Source: Desulfonatronovibrio magnus
Lineage (GTDB): Bacteria > Desulfobacterota > Desulfovibrionia > Desulfovibrionales > Desulfonatronovibrionaceae
Assembly: GCF_000934755.1 (NCBI RefSeq)
Contig: NZ_KN882184.1
Location: forward strand, 1 to 61,435
Direction of reading: 5' to 3'
Length of the DNA stretch: 61,435 bases
A program made the translations under genes and the position numbers. The notes beneath the pieces are model-generated. The model did not search any database. It saw only the letters and a program-made list of their open reading frames with translations, and was not told the origin of the DNA. Shown one piece after another: positions 15,843 to 23,561 of this stretch (position 1 is the stretch's first letter; every line of letters starts with the position of its first letter).

Positions 15843-18274
15843 TGTCTGTGTGGTCACTTGTTTATACTGAATTCGATCCTGAAGAAGAAAAGCTCAGAGA
15901 AGCTCTGTGCACTCTGGGAAACGGCTACTTTGCCACCAGAGGAGCTGCATTTCATGCCCGGGCTAGAGAAACCCACTACCCGGGCACTTACCTCGCTGGA
16001 GGCTACAACCGACTGAAGACCAGAATCAAGGACAGGGATATTGAAAATGAAGACCTGGTTAATATGCCCAACTGGCTCTGTTTGAGCTTCAGGTATCCGG
16101 GCATGGACTGGTTTGATTTAAAAAATGTTGAAATTCTTGATTACCGTCAGGAATTGAACATGAAGGAAGGACTCTTGCTGCGCAGAATCCGTTTTCAGGA
16201 CGCCAAAGGCCAGAGAACAGTTGTCAATGAACGGCGCATGGTACACATGTCAGATTCTCACATGGCAGCTCTAAAGGTGACTTTTACTCCGGAAAACTGG
16301 TCGGGCGAGATAGAGTTTTGCACTGCCCTGGACGGGACCATTGTTAATGATGGTGTTGAACGTTACCAGGGGCTCAGCAATGTGCATCTGGAACCGCTGG
16401 AAACCATGGAAACGGATTCTGAGATCATCTATCTCAAGGTCAGAACCAATCAGTCAAAACTCACTATAGCCCAGGCTGCCAGGACAAGTATCCGATGCAA
16501 CGGAGATCAGCCTGAGGTAAAAAGAAAAGCCATCCAAAGGCCAGGATATATTGCCCAGCATTTTAAATTAAAAGCAAAAAAAGGCAGTGATATTTGTCTG
16601 GAAAAGATTGTGGCTCTTTATACTTCTAAGGATACGGCTTCAGCCGAATGCGGCCTGGAAGCCAGCAACAGGGTCAGGCAGGCAAACGGCTTTGATGAGC
16701 TGCTGAATAATCATATTCTGGCATGGAAACATTTATGGCGCCGCTTCAGCGTTGAATATGAAGAAAATGAGCCGCCGAGTGAAGACCGTACAGGCATGAT
16801 CCTTCATCTGCATACTTTTCATCTTATTCAGACTGCTTCCATAAGCACTCTTGACCTGGACGTGGGAGTTCCAGCCAGGGGGTGGCATGGCGAAGCCTAC
16901 AGGGGACATATCTTCTGGGACGAACTTTTTATCTTTCCTTCCTTTAATCTCAGAATCCCGGAAATTACCCGCACCCTTCTGATGTACAGGTACCGGCGCC
17001 TTAACAAGGCCAGAGATGCTGCAAGAGAAGCAGGCTTCAAGGGGGCCATGTATCCCTGGCAGAGCGGGAGCAACGGGCGCGAGGAAACCCAGAAAATGCA
17101 TCTCAATCCCGAGTCCGGAAGATGGATTCCTGACAATTCCAGAAATCAGCGCCATGTAAATGCGGCCATTGTATACAATATCTGCAAATACTATCAGGCT
17201 ACCAGGGATATGGAATTCCTTTCTTTTTACGGCGCAGAGATGGTCCTGGAAATTGCACGCTTCTGGGCCGACATTACCTCTTATAATTCTGAGCTGGACC
17301 GCTACGAAATCCATGGGGTCATGGGACCTGATGAATATCATGAAGCCTATCCTGATGCAGGTGAGCCGGGGCTCAGCAACAACGCATATACCAATGTAAT
17401 GGTGGCCTGGGTATTTATGGAAGCCCTGGAGATACTGGATATTCTGCCTGAAGACCGGAAAAATGAAATTTTCGAAATGCTGTCCCTTAGAGAGGAAGAA
17501 ATCAAGCATTGGAAAGATATCAGCCGCAAAATGCGTCTTTGCTTTCATGATGACGGAATCATCAGCCAGTTTGAAGGCTATGACCAGCTGGAAGAATTCG
17601 ACTGGGAAGGATACCGGGAAAAATACGGCGACATTCAGAGGCTGGACAGGATACTGGAAGCTGAGGATGATACACCAGACAGATACAAGGCCTCCAAGCA
17701 GGCCGATGTGCTCATGCTCTTTTATCTATTTTCAGCGGATGAACTGAGGAAAATATTCAAACACCTTGGCTACAGCTTTGAATATGAAACCATTCCCAAA
17801 AATATCGATTATTATATCAGGCGCACATCCCACGGTTCCACTTTAAGCTGGATTGTTCACTCATGGGTTCTGGCCAGAAGCGACCGTGCGCGTTCCTGGG
17901 AACTGTTCGAAAAATCTCTGGAAAGCGATATTTCAGATATTCAGGGAGGGACGACTGCTGAAGGAATCCACCTGGGAGCCATGGCCGGCTGCCTCAACAT
18001 TCTCCAGATCTGTTATACCGGCCTGGAAACAAGAGGAGACGTTCTCTGGTTCAGCCCCTGCCTTCCAGAAGAACTGGGCAGACTTAATATGCAGGTGCAT
18101 TACAGAGGACACAATCTGAGCACTGAAATTCTTCAGGACAAATTAAGGATCACTACCTGCAGGGCTGTAGAAAAGCCCATTAAAATCGGTTATAAGGAAG
18201 ATATCTATGAGCTTGAACAAGGGAAAACCCTGGAGATAAATCTTGTAAAGCAGAAGCATGCCTGTAAAGATTAA
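15839..18274 (+). CDS. GH65 disaccharide phosphorylase (trehalose/kojibiose/maltose type)
   Basis: An 811-residue GH65 enzyme. It has the N-terminal beta-sandwich ('GNGYFATRGAA'), a linker and the (alpha/alpha)6 barrel with 'ARGWHGEAYRGHIFWDELF', 'GAMYPWQSGSNGREET', 'HVNAAIVYNI' and 'MGPDEYHE' containing the general acid E499. 'TSHGSTLSW' with H665 matches the phosphate-binding loop of phosphorylases, favouring phosphorolysis over hydrolysis. Trehalose is the likely substrate from context: it would yield glucose and beta-glucose-1-phosphate, used by the HAD domain encoded immediately upstream. Kojibiose or trehalose-6-phosphate cannot be excluded. An ATGATG start leaves two possible initiators three bases apart, behind an AAGGAAG site. 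It is the last gene of the operon. Confidence 0.9.
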   Translation: MMSVWSLVYTEFDPEEEKLREALCTLGNGYFATRGAAFHARARETHYPGTYLAGGYNRLKTRIKDRDIENEDLVNMPNWLCLSFRYPGMDWFDLKNVEILDYRQELNMKEGLLLRRIRFQDAKGQRTVVNERRMVHMSDSHMAALKVTFTPENWSGEIEFCTALDGTIVNDGVERYQGLSNVHLEPLETMETDSEIIYLKVRTNQSKLTIAQAARTSIRCNGDQPEVKRKAIQRPGYIAQHFKLKAKKGSDICLEKIVALYTSKDTASAECGLEASNRVRQANGFDELLNNHILAWKHLWRRFSVEYEENEPPSEDRTGMILHLHTFHLIQTASISTLDLDVGVPARGWHGEAYRGHIFWDELFIFPSFNLRIPEITRTLLMYRYRRLNKARDAAREAGFKGAMYPWQSGSNGREETQKMHLNPESGRWIPDNSRNQRHVNAAIVYNICKYYQATRDMEFLSFYGAEMVLEIARFWADITSYNSELDRYEIHGVMGPDEYHEAYPDAGEPGLSNNAYTNVMVAWVFMEALEILDILPEDRKNEIFEMLSLREEEIKHWKDISRKMRLCFHDDGIISQFEGYDQLEEFDWEGYREKYGDIQRLDRILEAEDDTPDRYKASKQADVLMLFYLFSADELRKIFKHLGYSFEYETIPKNIDYYIRRTSHGSTLSWIVHSWVLARSDRARSWELFEKSLESDISDIQGGTTAEGIHLGAMAGCLNILQICYTGLETRGDVLWFSPCLPEELGRLNMQVHYRGHNLSTEILQDKLRITTCRAVEKPIKIGYKEDIYELEQGKTLEINLVKQKHACKD

Positions 18275-18302
18275 CTGTTGAGAAGCATCGGTGAAAGACT
18301 AC

Positions 18303-18536
18303 TCAGCTCTTCTTCGGCACCCATCTTCCCTGTTCATCCTTCTGATAAGATTTCTTAACAGCAGACCAGGCAACGCGGTGGGCGGTTTCTTCCCGGTCCG
18401 CATCACCTCTGCGTTTTGCAGGTGATTCGTATTGATCCCACGCCGCATTGAAGGCTTTGCGGTAAATAGTCTGGGCCTTTTGAGGCAGGTTATTTTTGAC
18501 TTGATCCGGCAATTTGCTATTTTTGTCGTATGGCAT
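18303..18536 (-). CDS. chaB: ChaB family protein
   Basis: A 77-residue basic protein starting MPYDKNSKLPDQVKNNLP, with 'QTIYRKAFNAAWDQY' and 'ETAHRVAWSAVKKSYQK', the complete ChaB fold. ChaB was named as a cation transport regulator in E. coli but its function is poorly established. An upstream ATG three codons earlier abuts the AGGAG site directly; the chosen start has proper spacing. It is convergent with the trehalose operon and its promoter region consists of the 128-bp inverted repeat. A role in osmotic stress next to trehalose genes is only a suggestion. Confidence 0.88.
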   Translation of the reverse strand: MPYDKNSKLPDQVKNNLPQKAQTIYRKAFNAAWDQYESPAKRRGDADREETAHRVAWSAVKKSYQKDEQGRWVPKKS

Positions 18537-18560
18537 ATTAATCATCTCCTGTTAATATTA

Positions 18561-18688
18561 CTTACAAGTAACTGGAATCGTTTTGCTAATAAAATCAGAC
18601 GTTTATATTTTTCACATTTTCACGATTTTTGCTTATGATTGATGCACATTTGCCAGAAAAGATCCGTCAAAGATGGGAGCTTTGCGCC
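18561..18688 (+). repeat. 128-bp dispersed repeat, copy B, upstream of chaB
   Basis: Reverse-complement partner of 321-448. It begins about 10 bp upstream of the chaB ribosome binding site, so it probably carries the chaB promoter and 5' leader. Confidence 0.85.
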
Positions 18689-19017
18689 TGGCACAGCTTC
18701 CTGCCCGGAGGCTTACAGCCCGGAGGGGGACTGTCCCTCGCTGTCTAAATTTTTCCATTAAAACAAATCTCTACCAGGAACCAATGCAGTATCAATCTTT
18801 TTTATAGTACCTCGCGGGGACTGTCCCAATTTCCAAATATGGGACTGTTCTTCAAGGTGGAGGCGGCTTCCAGCCGCCTGGAATTAAATAGCCTGCAGGA
18901 TGCAGGCTCCACTTTAAAGACAGTTACTCACACGTTCGGTCCCGGTCCGCCTGGATGAAGAGCTTACAATTACTGAGTAGTGTTGAACTTTAACCTTTAA
19001 TCATAATTTATAAAAAT
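18689..19017. other. Repeat mosaic upstream of the glycosidase-like operon
   Basis: Holds a 'GGCACAGCTTCCTGCCCGGA' module shared in inverted form with 41.4 kb, two GGGACTGTCCC palindromes (18727-18737 and 18817-18827), and a paired hairpin module at 18857-18928 made of GGCGGCTTCCAGCCGCC and GCCTGCAGGATGCAGGC between GTGGAG and CTCCAC ends. The same module sits flipped at 27650-27702. No ribosome binding site is obvious before the next gene. Confidence 0.7.
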
Positions 19018-21297
19018 ATGCTGTCACATTGGTTACCTTGGAAATTTCTGGTTAAGCGTGCGGCAAGGGCTTACGGAATTATCGATCCTATTAAGTTCCT
19101 TGCCCGTTTCAGGCAGTTTGCCCAGCCCTCTGAAGTGCAGGAACCCATTGAACTTTTACGGGCAGGCATTGTTTTTCATGCCCGTGGACTCATCAATAAG
19201 GCCATCCAGCATAACCTGGACTGGGTGTGGCCTTACTGGGTGGAAAAACAGTATGATCCTGCTGATATTTCTTTTGTCCCCAGAGCTTTTTCCATCAGTC
19301 ATATTAATCTGACTCATCGCAACTGGACAGCAGTGGGCCATCCGGATCTGCCCATCTACCCTATTGTTGACCCCAGAGGACTGGTTACCCCGCTTTATGA
19401 TGGATGGTCCATTGACCTCTGGCTCATGACCAGGGACAATGCCCTTCTTTACCCATCTAAGCATGAAAACACAGTCCAGAACTGGGTGCTGGACCCGAAT
19501 CCGGCGGTTCAAACTACCTGTTCCTGGAATGGAATCCTGCTTCAGTCAGTTGTTTCTCTGGAAATTGAAAACAGCTTGCCCTTTGCAGAAATAAAAGTTT
19601 CCGCAGCGGGTGCTGAAGGAGGGTGGCTGGTAGTTGGCCTGCGGCCTTACAATCCTGAAGGCATACAGTTTATTGATGATATCAGATATCAGGATAATCC
19701 CCCTTCGTGGCTGGTCAACTCAAATAATCAGATAAATTTCAGCAGGCGCCCCGGGAAGATACTGTTTTCCAATTACCAGGAAGGAGATGTCATTCATCAG
19801 CTGGGCAGACCAAAAGACAATCACCACAGTACTTGCAGGGCAGGCATGGCAACTTCTGCGGCTTTGTTCCCCCTGGGCTCCAGCAATGAGGAATCTGTTC
19901 ATATACAGATTCCATTAAATAATGACCTGTCTGGAAAATCAACACTGCCTCTCGAGAAAAAAATTCAACCGGCAGACCTGGCATGGAAAAATGCCTCCTC
20001 CCAGACTGCGTCTCTGAAAATTCCTGACAAGAAGATTCAGTTCCTTTACGATGCAGCCATAAAGACACTTATACTTCTCTCAGCCGACAGTGTAGTGCCG
20101 GGTCCTTACACATACCGCCGTTTCTGGTTCAGAGACGCATGCCTTATGCTCAACGCTGTCCTGTCAGCGGGCATGGTTGAACGTACATTCAGAATCCTGG
20201 ACACATTTCCGGGACTTCAGAAAATGACTGGTTACTTTCAGTCCCAGAAGGGTGAATGGGATTCCAATGGCCAGGTGCTGTGGATTATGGACAGATTTCA
20301 GCGCATCACCGGCGAACCTCTCAAAAGAGACTGGATGAAGGCTGTACACAAAGGTGCCAGATGGATAACCAGAAAAAGAGTCAGCAAGAAACATGGCAGC
20401 CCTCATGCCGGACTCCTTCCGGCTGGCTTCAGCGCTGAACATCTGGGACCAAATGATTTTTACTACTGGGATGATTTCTGGGGTCTGGCCGGACTTCACG
20501 CGGCGTCCAGGCTGGCCGGACTTTTCGATTCTCAGAAAAAAATGCAGACTTATAAGGCAGACGCACTGGACTTTGAACAGAGCATATACAAAAGCATTGA
20601 TTCCATACCCGGACACCGCTCAAAAGGAGGAATTCCAGCCTCGCCTTACAGACGCATGGATGCCGGCGCCATTGGATCCATGGTGGCAGACTATCCCCTG
20701 CAGCTGACAGCCCCGGACGATAAACGCATACTGAAAACAACGGAATTTCTGTTGAACAACTGCTTCCAGAAAGGCGCCTTTTTTCAGGACATGATTCATT
20801 CAGGCCTTAATGCCTACTTGACCCTTGATATTGCCCAGACACTGCTTAGGATGAATGACTCACGCTGTCGCAGCCTCATAACGACTGTGGCGGATATGGC
20901 CAGCCCCACTGGTCAATGGCCTGAAGCTGTTCACCCCCTGACAGGGGGAGGATGCATGGGAGACGGGCACCATGGGTGGGCATCTGCGGAATGGGTCATG
21001 ATGATTCGCAACCTCTTTGTCAGAGAAGAAGGAAACTCACTAATCCTGGGTTCAGGAATTTTTCCGCAGTGGATCAGCACCGGCTCAGAAATCAGCTTTG
21101 GGCCAACCAGAACTCCCTTTGGGCCGGTGAGCGTGCTTTTCCGACAAAAGAACGGCAAGTGGAATCTTAAACTGGAGGCTGACTTTTCTAAAGCGCCCGC
21201 ATCCCCGGATCGCATTGTCATTGCAGTCCCGGGCTATGAAAAACTGACCATAACAGACCCTTTGCAAAAAAGTTTCACCCTGGAGGAGTCACAGTAA
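19018..21297 (+). CDS. Unassigned (alpha/alpha)-barrel glycosidase-like protein
   Basis: A 759-residue protein not confidently assigned to a family. The N-terminal half (to about 330) looks beta-rich; the C-terminal half has features of six-hairpin glycosidases such as GH15, GH63 or GH133: 'YTYRRFWFRDACLMLNAVL' near residue 365, 'FYYWDDFWGLAGLHAA' near 480, 'GGIPASPYRRMDAGAIGSM' and 'MGDGHHGWASAEWVMMI' near 655. The WFRD and WDDFW elements contain acidic residues suited to catalysis. No signal peptide is evident, so it is probably cytoplasmic. It overlaps the next gene by one base (TAATG), a GT4 glycosyltransferase, implying a shared glucan or glycolipid pathway. The translation start is unsure because no ribosome binding site is seen. 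Confidence 0.7.
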   Translation: MLSHWLPWKFLVKRAARAYGIIDPIKFLARFRQFAQPSEVQEPIELLRAGIVFHARGLINKAIQHNLDWVWPYWVEKQYDPADISFVPRAFSISHINLTHRNWTAVGHPDLPIYPIVDPRGLVTPLYDGWSIDLWLMTRDNALLYPSKHENTVQNWVLDPNPAVQTTCSWNGILLQSVVSLEIENSLPFAEIKVSAAGAEGGWLVVGLRPYNPEGIQFIDDIRYQDNPPSWLVNSNNQINFSRRPGKILFSNYQEGDVIHQLGRPKDNHHSTCRAGMATSAALFPLGSSNEESVHIQIPLNNDLSGKSTLPLEKKIQPADLAWKNASSQTASLKIPDKKIQFLYDAAIKTLILLSADSVVPGPYTYRRFWFRDACLMLNAVLSAGMVERTFRILDTFPGLQKMTGYFQSQKGEWDSNGQVLWIMDRFQRITGEPLKRDWMKAVHKGARWITRKRVSKKHGSPHAGLLPAGFSAEHLGPNDFYYWDDFWGLAGLHAASRLAGLFDSQKKMQTYKADALDFEQSIYKSIDSIPGHRSKGGIPASPYRRMDAGAIGSMVADYPLQLTAPDDKRILKTTEFLLNNCFQKGAFFQDMIHSGLNAYLTLDIAQTLLRMNDSRCRSLITTVADMASPTGQWPEAVHPLTGGGCMGDGHHGWASAEWVMMIRNLFVREEGNSLILGSGIFPQWISTGSEISFGPTRTPFGPVSVLFRQKNGKWNLKLEADFSKAPASPDRIVIAVPGYEKLTITDPLQKSFTLEESQ

Positions 21298-22616
21298 TGA
21301 ACATCTGCATGTTCACCAATGCATATCTGCCTCACGTAGGAGGCGTGGCCAGGTCAGTGGCCTTCTTTGCCCAAGACATCAGAAAACGCGGTCACAAGGT
21401 TCTAATAGTATCCCCTACCTTTCCCGGCCATGAAGAATTGACCGAAGAAGACAATGATGTTCTGCGTGTGCCTGCCATCCAGAACTTCAAGGGAAGCGAT
21501 TTTTCAGTAATCATTCCCCTGCCTTTCATCATCAGCAAAAAAATCAATGAGTTCCAGCCTCAGATAATCCACAGCCACCATCCATACCTCCTGGGAGACG
21601 CGGCCCTCAGAGCAGCCTATCGCCGCAAACTCCCCCTGGTCTTCACTCATCATACTCTGTATGAAAAATACACCCATTATACTCCCATGGACTCAGATGT
21701 AATGAAAAGACTGGCAATCCTTCTCTCCACCAGGTACGCCAATCTCTGTTCCCAGGTAGTGGCGCCCAGTAAGAGCATTGCCCGGCTCATTAAGCAGAGG
21801 GGCGTAGACATTCCTGTAGAAGTAATTCCCACAGGAGTTGATATTGATTTCTTTCAATCAGGCAACGGTGATAAATTCAGAACTCTTCACGATATTCCCT
21901 CTCATGCCCCGGTAATTGGACATCTGGGAAGACTGGCCCCGGAAAAGAACCTGGAATATCTGGCCAGGGCAGTTATCCTGGCTTTGAAACAGCTGCCGGC
22001 AAAAGCGTTTTTCCTGGTTATTGGCGCCGGCCCGAGTGATGATACTGTCAGGAAGATATTCAGTGCTGAAGGCCTTGAAGACAGGCTGGTCATGGCGGGA
22101 AAGCAAAGTGGACCCGGCTTGTCAGGAGCGTATAAGGCCATGGATGTTTTTGTTTTTTCATCAACATCTGAAACTCAGGGAATGGTCCTGGTGGAAGCAA
22201 TGGCCGCTGGCAAACCCGTGATCGCCCTTGATGCTTCAGGAGTCAGGGAGGTGGTCACTGATCATCATAATGGAAGACTGCTGCCTGAAAATACGTCTTT
22301 TCAAGAGTTTTCAAAAGCTGTTATTGAGTTTTTTAACCGGCCGGAGCATGACCGGTCCTGGGAAAAAGCCGCTTTGAACACTGCCCGGGAATTCTCACGG
22401 GACAGATGCGCGGACAGACTTATCCGTTTGTACGAGTCACTGCTCAGCAGGCAGCCAGCCAGCAGGTACTCTGAAGAAGAAATGTCCGATACCTGGGACA
22501 AGCTTCTGACATCTCTGAAAACAGAATGGACAATGCTGTCGGAAAGAGCCAAAGTGATCAGGCACGCTGTACAGGGAACAGAAAATGGAAAGAAAGGAGA
22601 TGATCCCACTCAATAG
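21297..22616 (+). CDS. GT4 glycosyltransferase
   Basis: A 439-residue GT-B glycosyltransferase of family GT4. N-terminal 'TNAYLPHVGGVARSVAFFA' and 'IIHSHHPYLLGDAALRAAYR' form the acceptor side; 'VIPTGVDIDFF', 'GHLGRLAPEKNLEYLARAV' and 'SSTSETQGMVLVEAMAAGKP' with the E-x7-E motif form the nucleotide-sugar site. It resembles diacylglycerol glucosyltransferases and related cell-envelope enzymes, so transfer of glucose from a nucleotide sugar to a lipid or glycan is plausible. It is translationally coupled to the genes on both sides, being preceded by a TAATG overlap and followed by a membrane protein. Confidence 0.85.
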   Translation: MNICMFTNAYLPHVGGVARSVAFFAQDIRKRGHKVLIVSPTFPGHEELTEEDNDVLRVPAIQNFKGSDFSVIIPLPFIISKKINEFQPQIIHSHHPYLLGDAALRAAYRRKLPLVFTHHTLYEKYTHYTPMDSDVMKRLAILLSTRYANLCSQVVAPSKSIARLIKQRGVDIPVEVIPTGVDIDFFQSGNGDKFRTLHDIPSHAPVIGHLGRLAPEKNLEYLARAVILALKQLPAKAFFLVIGAGPSDDTVRKIFSAEGLEDRLVMAGKQSGPGLSGAYKAMDVFVFSSTSETQGMVLVEAMAAGKPVIALDASGVREVVTDHHNGRLLPENTSFQEFSKAVIEFFNRPEHDRSWEKAALNTAREFSRDRCADRLIRLYESLLSRQPASRYSEEEMSDTWDKLLTSLKTEWTMLSERAKVIRHAVQGTENGKKGDDPTQ

Positions 22617-23287
22617 TGGCTGCTTTCCAGAAAGATAATATGAACACCCCACGTCAAAAAATACTGAGCATTGCTTTATTACTTGTCAGCGCAGTCATAA
22701 TCGCCCTGCTGGCCTACCTGAGTATTGAACATAATTACTTCCAGAAGATCATATCATTTATCGACAAAGACATGCCTCCTGTTCTGTTTGTCGTTTCCAT
22801 GATAATTCTTCCTGTGACCGGTTTTCCAGTCACCGTATTCCTCATCATGGGGGGCATTAAGTTCGGAATTATCAATGGCCTGCTGCTCTGGTTTCTGACC
22901 CTGCCAATTCATGCCCTTATTGGCTTCTATCTGGCCCGCCTTTTACGAAAGCCTCTGCGCATGCTCAGCGAAATGATGGGTTATTCAGTGCCCCAACTGC
23001 CTGAAAAAAAAACAGCCTGGTTCAGTTTTCTGTTCCTGGCAATTCCAGGAATACCCTATGCTGGAAAGAATTATCTGCTGGCCCTGGCTGGAGCTCCCTT
23101 CAGATACTGCGTTTTTATGAACATAATTGTACAATTCCCTCAGGGAGCTCCCTTTGTCATACTCGGCAGATCAGCCATGGAACTGGATATGAGACTCTTT
23201 TATCTGGCCCTGGCCTTTATAATCATCATATATATCATACTCAGGTGGCTTAAGAAAAAATACGAGGACAAAGTAGATGTCTCCTGA
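22616..23287 (+). CDS. TVP38/TMEM64 (DedA-like) membrane protein
   Basis: A 223-residue integral membrane protein with about five hydrophobic segments and a central 'MIILPVTGFPVTVFLIMGGI' and 'LPIHALIGFYLARLLRK' block typical of the SNARE-associated/VTT domain. Members are implicated in lipid scrambling, membrane homeostasis or small-molecule transport. The GTG start overlaps the previous stop (TAGTG); an ATG eight codons later is the alternative. Being the last gene behind a GT4 enzyme, it may handle the lipid product of that enzyme, which is inference. Confidence 0.85.
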   Translation: MAAFQKDNMNTPRQKILSIALLLVSAVIIALLAYLSIEHNYFQKIISFIDKDMPPVLFVVSMIILPVTGFPVTVFLIMGGIKFGIINGLLLWFLTLPIHALIGFYLARLLRKPLRMLSEMMGYSVPQLPEKKTAWFSFLFLAIPGIPYAGKNYLLALAGAPFRYCVFMNIIVQFPQGAPFVILGRSAMELDMRLFYLALAFIIIIYIILRWLKKKYEDKVDVS

Positions 23288-23390
23288 ACCTTATGGCTTT
23301 TCAGACAGAAGTGAGGCTGCTTAATTGCATGTGCTGTGTGCGAGTCCACCCTTAGAACAGAGTGGCCTTTTGTGTGGTGTGGGATGGGAG

Positions 23391-23561
23391 TTAGCTGTCG
23401 GTAATCTTGCGGACCTGGTCAGTGAATTGATCCATGCTTTCAGCTCTCAATGAGAAGTCAAAGAGAGCATCCAGAACCTCTAAAGATTGTATTGTTTTTA
23501 TGCGGTTGACTATGTCAGGCTGCAGGATTCCAAACTTAGAGTTGACCAGTTTGAAGATTGG
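23391..23561 (-). pseudogene. 3' remnant of an Rpn nuclease/transposase gene
   Basis: Nearly identical over about 170 bp to the end of the complete Rpn gene at 35.9-36.9 kb, for example in TTGTATTGTTTTTATGCG and GGCTGCAGGATTCCAAACTT, including its stop codon. Only the last 55 or so codons remain. The 3' flank, with GTGGCCTTTTGTGTGGT, is shared as well. Its upstream end runs into the 3' end of the helicase gene. Confidence 0.85.
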
